Below are positions 1 to 6,769 of a DNA stretch of 12,042 nucleotides, piece by piece. Position 1 is the stretch's first letter. Each line of letters opens with the position of its first letter. This stretch comes from an uncultured Oscillospiraceae bacterium (GTDB lineage: Bacteria; Bacillota; Clostridia; Oscillospirales; Acutalibacteraceae), in assembly GCA_900553255.1 (NCBI GenBank), contig USCI01000070.1:1-12042 (forward strand), in the 5' to 3' direction. A program made the translations under genes and the position numbers. The notes under the pieces are model-generated. The model was not told the DNA's origin. It did no database searches and saw only the letters and a program-made list of their open reading frames with translations.

Positions 1-79
1 CATTGTACCAGAAGGGCTGACGGGTCCTCAACTTTCATTTAACTTTACAGTCCGTAAAATTATTAAAGGAGGAAGAATT
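1..79 (+). other. Leader upstream of the first surface-protein gene
   Basis: AT-rich stretch with no coding sequence that I can support. It ends in a near-consensus ribosome binding site, AAAGGAGG at 65-72, 7 nt before the ATG at 80. A TAAAAT hexamer at about 56-61 could be a -10 element, but I see no convincing -35 at the right distance, so no promoter is called. The gene may be read from a promoter left of the window. Confidence 0.5.
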
Positions 80-1054
80 ATGAAAACAGCAAAGTTCCTG
101 AAAAAGTTGTTGGCCTGTACGATGGCGGTTGGGCTGACCGCAGCAATGACCGGTGCCCTTTCAGCAGGGGCGGCCGCCACCGAATACCAGCTGTATGAGA
201 TGGCGGTGACCGATATGCCGCTGGGGTCCTATGACACCAATCAGGCTGCGGATGCGGCCGATGGTGTGCCGAATGTCAAGGATTGTCAGGCGGCGAGCCT
301 CGCGCAGGAATATGCGATGATGGATGGCAATGGTCTGCACGGCTCTATCGTGGAGGTGTATGACACCATCACGGTCACCAGTCTCGGCAAGGTGTTTATG
401 GACACTACCAGCCTGTCGGCGGCCCGCACAACCGATAATGAAAATCCGAGACCCGCCGGCAAGAACAGCGGCGAGCATCTGGTGGAAATGTACCGGGTCG
501 ACGGTGTCAAGGCGCAATCGATGGGTACGCTCAAGCAGCAGAAAATTGCCGACCGCTCTAATTGGGAAAAGGTCGCCTCCGTAAAGGTTAACATGGACTG
601 GAGCCAGCAGTCGGGCGGCTTCTGCTGGGCCGAGTTGGAAACCCCGGTTACTCTGGAAACCGGCCTGTATCTGGTGGTCACCGAGCAGAAGGATCAGCTC
701 CGCGGCGATCACGTCAACTTTGCGGTTATTCCGCCGCAGAACAATCCCGAGGCCTATGCGCTTGCGGCTTATACCGGTACAGTGATTTCGGCCAGTTATA
801 CTGGGGACACCTGCGATCAGGTGGATGCCGCCACCGGTATGATCTACGGCGGTGCAAATTTCAAGTTCGTCAAGGGAGAATATACCGGTTCCGGCAGCGA
901 GACCGGCGAGGAAACCGGCGAGAAGCCGTCGGGTGGCAATGACGACATTACGCAGACCGGCGTCGGAGCGCCGGTGACCGCAGCGATGCTGTGTGTGGTG
1001 ACGGCGGGCTTGCTGGTGCTTTGCGTTGCCGGCCGCCGTTCCAGGACGCATTAA
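80..1054 (+). CDS. Exported, surface-anchored single-module protein
   Basis: A 324 aa exported protein. Residues 1-33 form a signal peptide: a Lys-rich start, a hydrophobic core, and an Ala-rich cleavage region ending near ALSAGAAA. Residues 35-264 form one module whose landmarks are VTDMPLGSYD, LGKVFMDTTSL, NWEKVASV, an F-x-WAELE-x-PVTL block, and IYGGANF at the end. A Gly/Glu/Thr/Ser linker follows (265-288). The tail is TQTGV, a hydrophobic helix (about 295-317) and RRSR, which resembles a variant sortase signal or simple membrane anchor. The start is set by AAAGGAGG 7 nt upstream. The module recurs three times in the next gene. I do not recognise the family with certainty. The order of an LG-x-hydrophobic strand, an H-x-V-x-LF/MYR strand, WE-x-V, and a PV-x-hydrophobic-x-x-G-x-Y-x-V-V-T block recalls DUF4082-like beta-sandwich domains attached to secreted carbohydrate-active proteins. 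A binding or adhesin role is inference. Confidence 0.85.
   Translation: MKTAKFLKKLLACTMAVGLTAAMTGALSAGAAATEYQLYEMAVTDMPLGSYDTNQAADAADGVPNVKDCQAASLAQEYAMMDGNGLHGSIVEVYDTITVTSLGKVFMDTTSLSAARTTDNENPRPAGKNSGEHLVEMYRVDGVKAQSMGTLKQQKIADRSNWEKVASVKVNMDWSQQSGGFCWAELETPVTLETGLYLVVTEQKDQLRGDHVNFAVIPPQNNPEAYALAAYTGTVISASYTGDTCDQVDAATGMIYGGANFKFVKGEYTGSGSETGEETGEKPSGGNDDITQTGVGAPVTAAMLCVVTAGLLVLCVAGRRSRTH
182..871 (+). repeat. Surface module copy A (residues 35-264 of first protein)
   Basis: First of four protein-level copies of the module in this window. It starts at the LYEMAVTDMPLGSYD region and ends at IYGGANFKFV. It is closest to copy B: both share the segment following TEQK, with IPP-x-N and ALAA-x-TG, which the other two copies lack. 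Confidence 0.8.
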
Positions 1055-1074
1055 CCGGATCGTGAGGAAAATCG

Positions 1075-1119
1075 GGTCTGCCGCTGCACTGCCTGATTCG
1101 GGCGGTGCGGCGGCGGGCC
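1075..1119 (+). other. Intercistronic GC-rich hairpin before the second surface gene
   Basis: Bases 1075-1094 pair with 1100-1119 over 20 positions around a 5 nt loop. All pairs are Watson-Crick or G-U: the T residues at 1077, 1079, 1085, 1090 and 1094 face G. No U-run follows. The next bases are the AAAGGG ribosome binding site (1123-1128) of the downstream gene. It is therefore not a standard intrinsic terminator. A role in mRNA processing or stability, or in tuning translation of the second gene, is possible but inferred. Confidence 0.55.
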
Positions 1120-1136
1120 GGGAAAGGGATGAGCAG

Positions 1137-3491
1137 ATGAAACGCAAAGGTTTAGCGGTTCTGACCGCGGGGGCCTCGCTGGCACTGCTGCTGGCGGGGA
1201 TGCCGCTGACGATCGGCAGTGCGCAGACGGCTGCCGCCCCGGCCGGCAAAGCGGAACACATGCTCTTTGAAATGAACGTCATCGACATGCCGTTGGGCTC
1301 GTATGACACCATGCAGGGTGAACCAGCCGCCGACGGCGTGCCCAACAAAGAAGTCGGTTTCTCGTTTAAGGCGCAGGACTACCGTCTGGGGGACGGGCGT
1401 CAGCTGCACGGCACGGTGGTCAATGTCCATAAGCCGATCACCGTCAAAAAGCTGGGCAAGGTGTTTGTGGATATGACCAGCCTGCCGGAAGAGCGCGGAG
1501 TATCCGGCCTGGTCAACAGCGGTGAGCACAAGGTGGAGCTGTTCCGGGTGGAGGGCGTGACGGTGGCTTCGGACAGAGCGGCTAAAGATGCCGCAGTGAA
1601 GGATCAGGCCAACTGGGAAAGCGTGGCCAGTGCCAATGTCACCATGAACTGGGACACCACCATCGGTGGCTTCAACTGGACCGAGCTGGAGAACCCGGTC
1701 ACCATCCAGCCGGGCGTATATGTTATTGCGACCGAGCAGAAGGAACAGGTGCGTGCCGCCTCGATCAACTGCGCCTATATCCCGCCGCACAATATCCCGG
1801 ACGCCTTTGCGCTGGCTGCACCTACCGGCGCAGCACTGGCGAATCTTTACGGCGACGGCGAATGCGATGTGGTTGACTGTGGCACAGGCACCATGTACGG
1901 CGGCGCGAACTTCCTGTTTACCGAGCCGGAGGAGGCGGTAACGCCGCCGACCCTGGCCGGTACCAAGGTGTACGAGCTGGCGGTCACCGACAAGCCGTTC
2001 GGCAGCTATTCGATCGATGCCATTCAGCCGCATCAGATCGCGAATAAGCCCGGCGGCAACGATAACTTCGGGTCGGTGTTCTTTGTCAACAAGAAGATCC
2101 AGGTGCATCAGCTGGGCCGGATTTATGTCGACCCGTCGGATGTCCCCTCCAAGGATATGGGCTACCGGCCGCTCGCGGACAGCAGGGCAAACAACGGCAC
2201 CCATGAGGTGGCGCTGTTCCGGATTAAGAATGCCAGCGCGGCTGACACGGTTGAAGCCAACAATGCGGCGCTGCGCGATTCCACCAACTGGGAAAAGGTG
2301 GCGAGCGTGACGGTCGCCATGAACGGCAGCGCAGCGGTGGACGGCTTCAACTGGGCCGCGCTCGAGCAGCCGGTGGAGATCGATGCCGGCATGTATGTGC
2401 TGGTGACGGTGGAGGACGGCAGTGACCTGATCATGACCCATCCCGGACAGGTGGCGTATGCCTGGCCGGCCAAGGAGGCGGTCACCCATACCGGTGTAAC
2501 TGTCGGTTCCAAGTATGCCGAGGGCAAGTATGCGGATTCCGCTTGTGCGGCCGGCGGGGACGGCAGCATGTATGGCGGCGCCAACATGACCTTCACCGAG
2601 GTGACCACACCTCCGGTTACGCCGGTGAAGCCGGAGCTCAAAGGTGAGCAGGTATACAACCTGGGGGTCACCGACAAACCCTATGGCTCCTACGACATCA
2701 ACATGACCGAAGCGGCGGCGGACGGCGTGGCCAACGAGACGGTAGACAACGGCGTTGCCGATACTTCGGCACAGATGCTGGTGAATATGCGCGGTCCCAA
2801 CGACAATTTCGGGTCTGTGTTCTTTATCAACCAGAAGGCTACCGTCCATCAGCTCGGCCGCGTGTTCATCGACGCATCCGGCCTGCCGGAAGGCCGCACC
2901 GAGCAGCCGATGCCGGCGAACAGCGGCGTTCACAAGGTGGTGCTGTTCCGCATCAAGGGAGCAAGCGCCGATGTGGCGGCGGAGGAGCGCAATGCGCTGA
3001 TCCGCGATTCCGCGAACTGGGAGAAAGTCGCCGAAGCGGATGTACAGATGAATTGGGAATCAACGGTCAACGGCTTTAACTGGGCAACCCTGGAGACGCC
3101 GGTCACCGTGGATCCGGGAATGTATGTTGTGGTCACGGTAGAGAATACCGATGTAGTGGCTACCGTCGCACAGCGTGCCTATCTCAACGGTTCCAGCGAG
3201 CTGGTCACCCATACCGGCGTGACCATCGGTACAAGCTTCGCTGAGGGCAAGTATGCCGACGCGGTCGGGATTACGGCGGGTGACGGAAGCATCTATGGCG
3301 GCGCCAACCTGACCATAAGCGCGTATACGGAAGGCGGCGGGGAGACCCCCGGCGACGGAGATGAGGAGCTTCCGGATATGGATACCGGCGTTACCACCGG
3401 CGGTACGCTTTTCGGCCTGCTGCTGGCGGCCGGTGCGGCGGTCGGTATGATCGCTGCGGCAAAGGCTCGCCGTCGTGCATACGACATCTGA
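1137..3491 (+). CDS. Large exported surface protein with three tandem modules
   Basis: A 784 aa protein. The frame is open further upstream to 1026, but ATG 1137 is chosen because AAAGGG lies 8 nt before it and a signal peptide begins there (MKRKG, then a hydrophobic core, cleavage near residues 29-34). Three modules follow at about residues 40-263, 276-487 and 503-729, joined by short Pro/Thr linkers (such as TPPVTPVKPE). Each carries the blocks D-x-P-x-GSY, LG-x-x-[YF][VI]D, H-x-V-x-LFR[VI], NWE-x-V, GFNW-x-x-LE-x-PV and [MI]YGGAN. An acidic Gly/Pro linker leads to DMDTGV, a hydrophobic helix (about 755-775) and an ARRR tail, matching the C-terminal layout of the preceding protein. It probably arose by duplication from the neighbouring single-module gene and is probably co-transcribed with it (82 nt gap). 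A ligand-binding or adhesive role at the cell surface is inferred; no catalytic motif is visible. Confidence 0.87.
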   Translation: MKRKGLAVLTAGASLALLLAGMPLTIGSAQTAAAPAGKAEHMLFEMNVIDMPLGSYDTMQGEPAADGVPNKEVGFSFKAQDYRLGDGRQLHGTVVNVHKPITVKKLGKVFVDMTSLPEERGVSGLVNSGEHKVELFRVEGVTVASDRAAKDAAVKDQANWESVASANVTMNWDTTIGGFNWTELENPVTIQPGVYVIATEQKEQVRAASINCAYIPPHNIPDAFALAAPTGAALANLYGDGECDVVDCGTGTMYGGANFLFTEPEEAVTPPTLAGTKVYELAVTDKPFGSYSIDAIQPHQIANKPGGNDNFGSVFFVNKKIQVHQLGRIYVDPSDVPSKDMGYRPLADSRANNGTHEVALFRIKNASAADTVEANNAALRDSTNWEKVASVTVAMNGSAAVDGFNWAALEQPVEIDAGMYVLVTVEDGSDLIMTHPGQVAYAWPAKEAVTHTGVTVGSKYAEGKYADSACAAGGDGSMYGGANMTFTEVTTPPVTPVKPELKGEQVYNLGVTDKPYGSYDINMTEAAADGVANETVDNGVADTSAQMLVNMRGPNDNFGSVFFINQKATVHQLGRVFIDASGLPEGRTEQPMPANSGVHKVVLFRIKGASADVAAEERNALIRDSANWEKVAEADVQMNWESTVNGFNWATLETPVTVDPGMYVVVTVENTDVVATVAQRAYLNGSSELVTHTGVTIGTSFAEGKYADAVGITAGDGSIYGGANLTISAYTEGGGETPGDGDEELPDMDTGVTTGGTLFGLLLAAGAAVGMIAAAKARRRAYDI
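1254..1925 (+). repeat. Surface module copy B (residues 40-263 of second protein)
   Basis: Begins HMLFEMNVIDMPLGSYDTMQ and ends MYGGANFLFTE. It matches copy A more closely than C or D: both have MPLGSYDT, an ADGVPN segment, a T-E-Q-K motif after the VYVIA strand, and an IPP-x-N segment. Confidence 0.8.
1962..2597 (+). repeat. Surface module copy C (residues 276-487 of second protein)
   Basis: Begins KVYELAVTDKPFGSY and ends MYGGANMTFTE. With copy D it shares NDNFGSVFF, VHQLGR, an LFRIK block, THTGVT and AEGKYAD, so C and D form a second sub-type. It lacks the 'ADGV' segment present in A, B and D. Confidence 0.8.
2643..3323 (+). repeat. Surface module copy D (residues 503-729 of second protein)
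   Basis: Begins QVYNLGVTDKPYGSYDINM and ends IYGGANLTISAY. It combines the AADGV segment seen in copies A and B with the NDNFGSVFF, THTGVT and AEGKYAD blocks of copy C. Confidence 0.8.
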
Positions 3492-3510
3492 GCCGGACAG
3501 ACGGAAAAAC

Positions 3511-3540
3511 CGAAGGCCGCCGAAATCTCGGCGGCCTTCG
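3511..3540 (+). terminator. 13 bp GC-rich hairpin after the surface-protein genes
   Basis: Bases 3511-3523 and 3528-3540 are perfect reverse complements around a 4 nt loop, 20 nt after the stop at 3489-3491. Five A residues (3505-3509) lie just upstream, but on the + strand only CCGTATATTTG follows, so the U-run is weak. Read on the minus strand, the same hairpin would be followed by a T-run. It is a probable terminator for the surface-protein unit, separating it from the kinase gene. Confidence 0.6.
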
Positions 3541-3616
3541 CCGTATATTTGCCGAAAAGTTCCGGCTCGCCGGGCAGGCGGCGTACCCGGATAAAACAAC
3601 AATGGAGGGATAACTT

Positions 3617-5119
3617 ATGTACCTGCTGGGAATCGACGTCGGTACATCGGGCTGCAAGATCGTGCTGACCGATGAGGCCGGTGCCATTCTGGCAAAAGCT
3701 TATCACGAATATCCGCTCAGTGTACCCCGGCCGGGCTGGTCGGAGCAGAACCCGGAGGACTGGTATCAGGCGGCATGTGCCGGTATCCGCGACGTGCTGG
3801 CCGGGCGAAAGGGGAGCGAGGTGGCCGGCCTGGCGGTTTCGGGCATGATGGCTACGCTGGTTGTGCTGGACGAACGGGGGGAGGTAATCCGTCCGGCGAT
3901 TCTGTGGAATGACCAGCGCAGCACGGCGCAGGCGGAAGGGGTGACCGCGGCGCTTGGGCTGGAAACCGTGCTCAGGCATACGGCAAATGTCATTTTCCCG
4001 TCCTTTTTTGCGCCGAAGATTCTCTGGATGAAGGAGCATGAACCGGAGCACTATCAGAAAATCCGCTGGGTGCTGTTTCCCAAGGACTACCTCGTCTACC
4101 GCCTGACCGGCCGGCTGGTCACCGACGTCACCGACATGTCCGGCAGCTGCCTGTATGACGTCAAGGCAAGGCAATATGCCGAGGAAATGTGCCGGGCGTT
4201 TTCCGTGCGGCGGGAATGGCTGCCGGAGTGTGTGGAGTCCCAGACGGCAGTGGGCACGGTCAGTGCCGCTGCCGCTGCGGACACCGGACTGAGCCGGCAG
4301 ACGACGGTGGCAGCTGGCGGCGGCGATCAGGCCTGTCAGGCGCTGGGCAGCGGCATCGTCCGTCCCGGCATGTGCGGGGTGACGGTGGGCACCTCGGGGG
4401 TGGTTCTGGTGAACAGCGACACCTTCCGTATGCAGGAGCAGGGACGTCTGCATGCCTTCTGCCACGCGGTGCGCGGGCAGTGGTATATGATGGGGGTCAT
4501 GCTTTCGGCCGGCGGCAGCTATCAGTGGCTGCGCAATCTGCTCCGCACACACGAACCGGCGCTGGATTATGACCGGATGAACGCGCTTGCCGCCGCCTCG
4601 CCGGCGGGCAGCCGGGGATTGTTCTTCCTGCCCTATTTGTGCGGTGAGCGCTGCCCGCACAACGACGCGTATGCGCGCGGCGTATTTTTTGGCCTGTCAG
4701 CCTCCCACGGATCGGGAGATATGATCCGTGCGGTGATGGAGGGGATCACCTACGGTCTGCTCGACTGCTTCGATATGATCCGCGATTCCGGCTGCACGGT
4801 CGACCGGGTGTATGTGTCGGGCGGTGCGTCCAATAGCGCGCTGTGGATGGGGATGATTGCCGATATGTTCGGCGTGCCGACGGTGCAGAATGCGGCGCCG
4901 GAGGCCGGCGCACTGGGGGCGGTGCTGCTTGCGGGAGCGGCCTGCGGGGCGTTTCCCGATGTCATGCAGGCGGCGGAACGCATCACCGGCACCGGGCGGG
5001 AATTTCTGCCGCGTCCGGAAAACACCGCCCGCTATGCCGAAGGCCACGCCATCTATGGCCGCCTGTACGAGCGGCTGAAGGATACCTTTGCCGATGCGGC
5101 GGCTCTGCAGGGAGGATAG
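3617..5119 (+). CDS. FGGY-family sugar kinase, xylulokinase-like
   Basis: A 500 aa cytoplasmic kinase, the usual length for XylB, expected to phosphorylate a sugar such as D-xylulose with ATP. The N-terminal domain starts GIDVGTSGCKIVL (phosphate-binding strand-loop) with WSEQNPEDWYQA at 41-52 and RPAILWNDQR at 92-101. The catalytic base is the Asp in GGGDQ (about D237). The ATP-binding half has GVTVGTSGVV (254-263), FLPYLCGERCPHND (337-350), ARGVFFGL (353-360) and SGGASNSALW (401-410). The start is fixed by GGAGGG 7 nt before ATG 3617. The segment matching QMHG of E. coli XylB, which contacts the substrate, reads MMAT (about 78-81), so the true sugar may not be xylulose; hence no gene symbol is given. 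The gene lies after a terminator hairpin and just before the IS110 element, which separates it from the URO-D-like gene. Confidence 0.88.
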   Translation: MYLLGIDVGTSGCKIVLTDEAGAILAKAYHEYPLSVPRPGWSEQNPEDWYQAACAGIRDVLAGRKGSEVAGLAVSGMMATLVVLDERGEVIRPAILWNDQRSTAQAEGVTAALGLETVLRHTANVIFPSFFAPKILWMKEHEPEHYQKIRWVLFPKDYLVYRLTGRLVTDVTDMSGSCLYDVKARQYAEEMCRAFSVRREWLPECVESQTAVGTVSAAAAADTGLSRQTTVAAGGGDQACQALGSGIVRPGMCGVTVGTSGVVLVNSDTFRMQEQGRLHAFCHAVRGQWYMMGVMLSAGGSYQWLRNLLRTHEPALDYDRMNALAAASPAGSRGLFFLPYLCGERCPHNDAYARGVFFGLSASHGSGDMIRAVMEGITYGLLDCFDMIRDSGCTVDRVYVSGGASNSALWMGMIADMFGVPTVQNAAPEAGALGAVLLAGAACGAFPDVMQAAERITGTGREFLPRPENTARYAEGHAIYGRLYERLKDTFADAAALQGG

Positions 5120-5120
5120 T

Positions 5121-5234
5121 GTGAAAGTGAGTACCGGACCAGCACAGAGGAAAAAAGGGCACACAAAAACGTCCCCGCAAACAACTCGTTTTGCAAGGTC
5201 ACAGTATAGTCAATCAGCGCTAAGCAACAGATAA
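5121..5234 (+). pseudogene. Possible gene start cut off by the IS110 insertion
   Basis: A GTG at 5121 lies one base past the kinase stop, with GGAGG at 5111-5115 five bases before it. The frame (VKVSTGPAQRKKG...) stays open for 37 codons but runs into the insertion sequence after about 9-12 codons and stops at 5232-5234. This may be the 5' end of a gene interrupted by the element, or chance. Translation from the flank beyond the element gives no recognisable continuation. Confidence 0.2.
5146..5171. repeat. Left-side inverted repeat of the IS110 element (transposase 3' side)
   Basis: AGAGGAA at 5146-5152, then GCACACAAAAACG at 5159-5171. The second block matches the reverse complement of 6660-6672 at 11 of 13 positions. 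The first is an exact reverse complement of 6674-6680. The gap between blocks is 6 nt here and 1 nt on the other side. Confidence 0.5.
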
Positions 5235-6467
5235 GCCGTGCTTTTCAAGGAAACGGGTTGCCTGCTTAATGGCTTTGGCAAGCTGCTGCTCCTTCAAATG
5301 TTCGGGCATATCGATTTTGTAGAGGTCAACAGGATTCCAGATCTCGCCGGTACAGAGCATCGAATAAATTGCCGTCAAAATCATTCTAGCAATGGCAATA
5401 ATGGCCCGTTTCTTACCTCTGCGCTTGGCGATGCGCTCGTATTTCAGAGCATAGTAAGGGTTTTCCTTGTCCTTTACCGCAGCGTGAGCGACTTGCACCA
5501 AAGCAGGCTTGAGATAAACACCGGCCCGAGAGATACGAACAGACTTCTTCTTTCCGGCGGATTCGTTGTTGCCGGGAGTCAGGCCAGCCCAGCAGCACAG
5601 CCGTTTGGAAGAGCCGAACTGACGCATATCCGTACCGATTTCAGAAATGATGGTGATTGCAGAGTTACGGTCAATACCCGGAATGGTACAAAGAAAATTG
5701 ATCTCGCCTTCGTATGTTACAACCATCTCATTAACACAGGTATCTACCTTGGCAATCATCTTCTCAATGAAATCGTAATGTTCACGGATGATTTTGATGC
5801 GAGCCTTCTGCTCTTCAGCAATGGAGAAGCCGTCAATGGACTCCAACACTTGCTCAGCTTTCTTTTTGAGGGAGCGTTGTAACAGGGAAACACAATGTTC
5901 CGGGTCAAAGGATTCGTCGGATGTGAGGTAATCCGTAATGGCGGTTGCGGATTTGCCAAACATATCGGACACAACGGAATCCAGAGCCACATTGCAGACG
6001 GTAAACGCATTCTGAAAGCGGTTTTTCTCGCTGCTTTTCATGGAAATCAGCTTATAGCGGTAGCGGGTAAACTCACGCAGAATACGGATATTCAAGTCTG
6101 GGATGAAGCTGCTTTTCACAAGGCCAATGCGAAACGGATCGCCGATCCACTTGGAGTCTTTCGTATCATCCTTGTTTCCCTTTACAGCCTTTACCCATTT
6201 GGGGTTGGCAATCACGACCTGAATACCGCGTTTTTCAAGGATGTTGAATACGGGAACCCAGTACTTTCCGGTGGATTCCATGCAAACATCCAAGCAGCCG
6301 TGTTCCAGAAGCCAGTCTGCAAAACGGTTCAAGTCAGAATTGAAGGTACTGAATCGCTTTTTCTGATAAATGGGCTGCAAGCTGTCTGCGGGTGTGGTGA
6401 TGATCGTAGCAACCACGAATGTTTTGTGAACATCCACACCGCAGCAGATTGGGAATACGACTTTCAC
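5220..6467 (-). CDS. IS110-family transposase (DEDD recombinase)
   Basis: A 415 aa recombinase that excises and inserts the element. The N-terminal RuvC-like DEDD domain shows GVDVHK (D12), CMESTGKYW (E64) and the K-D-D-T-K-D-S run (D101, D104). A helical middle region follows. The C-terminal Transposase_20 domain shows IPGIDRNSAITIISEIG (263-279), CCWAGLTPG (291-299) and NESAGKKK, whose serine (about S303) is the likely nucleophile. All expected catalytic residues are present and the frame is intact, so it may be active. The frame extends to 6527, but the GTG at 6467 is the better start because GGAGGAGG lies 9 nt upstream and the protein then begins VKVVFPICCGVDVHK, the normal distance to the first Asp. 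IS110 enzymes use a structured bridge RNA encoded in the element; a candidate lies directly upstream. Confidence 0.93.
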   Translation of the reverse strand: MKVVFPICCGVDVHKTFVVATIITTPADSLQPIYQKKRFSTFNSDLNRFADWLLEHGCLDVCMESTGKYWVPVFNILEKRGIQVVIANPKWVKAVKGNKDDTKDSKWIGDPFRIGLVKSSFIPDLNIRILREFTRYRYKLISMKSSEKNRFQNAFTVCNVALDSVVSDMFGKSATAITDYLTSDESFDPEHCVSLLQRSLKKKAEQVLESIDGFSIAEEQKARIKIIREHYDFIEKMIAKVDTCVNEMVVTYEGEINFLCTIPGIDRNSAITIISEIGTDMRQFGSSKRLCCWAGLTPGNNESAGKKKSVRISRAGVYLKPALVQVAHAAVKDKENPYYALKYERIAKRRGKKRAIIAIARMILTAIYSMLCTGEIWNPVDLYKIDMPEHLKEQQLAKAIKQATRFLEKHGLSVA

Positions 6468-6476
6468 ACAACAAAA

Positions 6477-6484
6477 CCTCCTCC
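6477..6484 (-). promoter_or_regulatory. Ribosome binding site of the transposase
   Basis: GGAGGAGG on the minus strand, 9 nt before the GTG at 6467. It decides the start in favour of GTG 6467 over the more upstream ATG at 6527. Confidence 0.75.
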
Positions 6485-6658
6485 GTAAAAATAGTGAGGA
6501 GAATGCAGGGACTGAACCGCCAAGCAATTAACAGATGTTAAAACAATCCTTAGTGTACGGGTTCGAAACGCCACTTATTTGTGCTTGAAAAGGCAGTTCC
6601 GGCACTGATTAAAATACTGTTTTGAGTTTTTGATGCAATCTACGACTCCTCCTACCGT
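6485..6658 (-). ncRNA. Candidate bridge RNA region of the IS110 element
   Basis: Noncoding leader between the right-hand inverted repeat and the transposase ribosome binding site. On the minus strand it contains short self-complementary units: GTGC...GCAC enclosing a loop (about 6581-6605), a GTG...CAC unit (about 6554-6575), and the palindrome TTAACATCTGTTAA (6528-6541). Bridge RNAs of the IS110 subgroup come from this position and fold as stems with internal guide loops. I could not match a guide loop to the flanking target by eye, so extent and identity are inferred from position and family. Confidence 0.4.
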
Positions 6659-6659
6659 G

Positions 6660-6680
6660 CGTTGTAGTGTGCATTCCTCT
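6660..6680. repeat. Right-side inverted repeat of the IS110 element (transposase 5' side)
   Basis: CGTTGTAGTGTGC at 6660-6672, then TTCCTCT at 6674-6680; counterpart of the repeat at 5146-5171. The AT-rich bases after 6680 (CAATATTATTTTAC) may be host flank or the outermost part of the element. Confidence 0.5.
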
Positions 6681-6769
6681 CAATATTATTTTACAAGAAA
6701 GGCGGTCGTTTGTCTGCACTCTTTCATCCCTATTTGTGCGGACGCATCGCGGCCGAATGGTTGATTAAT

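Larger units (their letters stand above)
5146..6680 (-). mobile_element. IS110-family insertion sequence, about 1.5 kb
   Basis: It carries one IS110-type transposase on the minus strand. Ends are estimated from matching inverted sequences: AGAGGAA (5146-5152) plus GCACACAAAAACG (5159-5171) on the left, against CGTTGTAGTGTGC (6660-6672) plus TTCCTCT (6674-6680) on the right. Inside, the DNA is more AT-rich than the flanks: one 60-base row at 5281 has 28 G+C and one at 7201 has 39. The element sits between the kinase and URO-D-like genes. Exact ends are uncertain because IS110 elements usually make no clear target duplication. The longer noncoding side is upstream of the transposase, as in the IS110 subgroup, while the subterminal inverted repeats are more typical of the IS1111 subgroup. 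Confidence 0.8.

Noticed and set aside
113..124. Possible lipoprotein signal in the first surface protein (LLAC, residues 10-13)
   Set aside because: The cysteine is too close to the N-terminus, most of the hydrophobic core lies after it, and a normal signal peptidase site follows near residue 33.
1152..2933. Very long open frame on the minus strand across the three-module gene
   Set aside because: Its translation is rich in His and Arg with no recognisable domain and simply mirrors the codon bias of the + strand gene. The + strand frame has a signal peptide, repeated modules and an anchor.
3293..4660. Long minus-strand open frame across the end of the surface gene and the kinase
   Set aside because: It crosses the terminator and two real genes, has no supported start, and the overlapping kinase has clear FGGY motifs.
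5238..5882. Plus-strand open frames inside the IS110 element (also 5895-6488)
   Set aside because: They lie antisense to an intact IS110 transposase with all catalytic residues and have no convincing ribosome binding sites.
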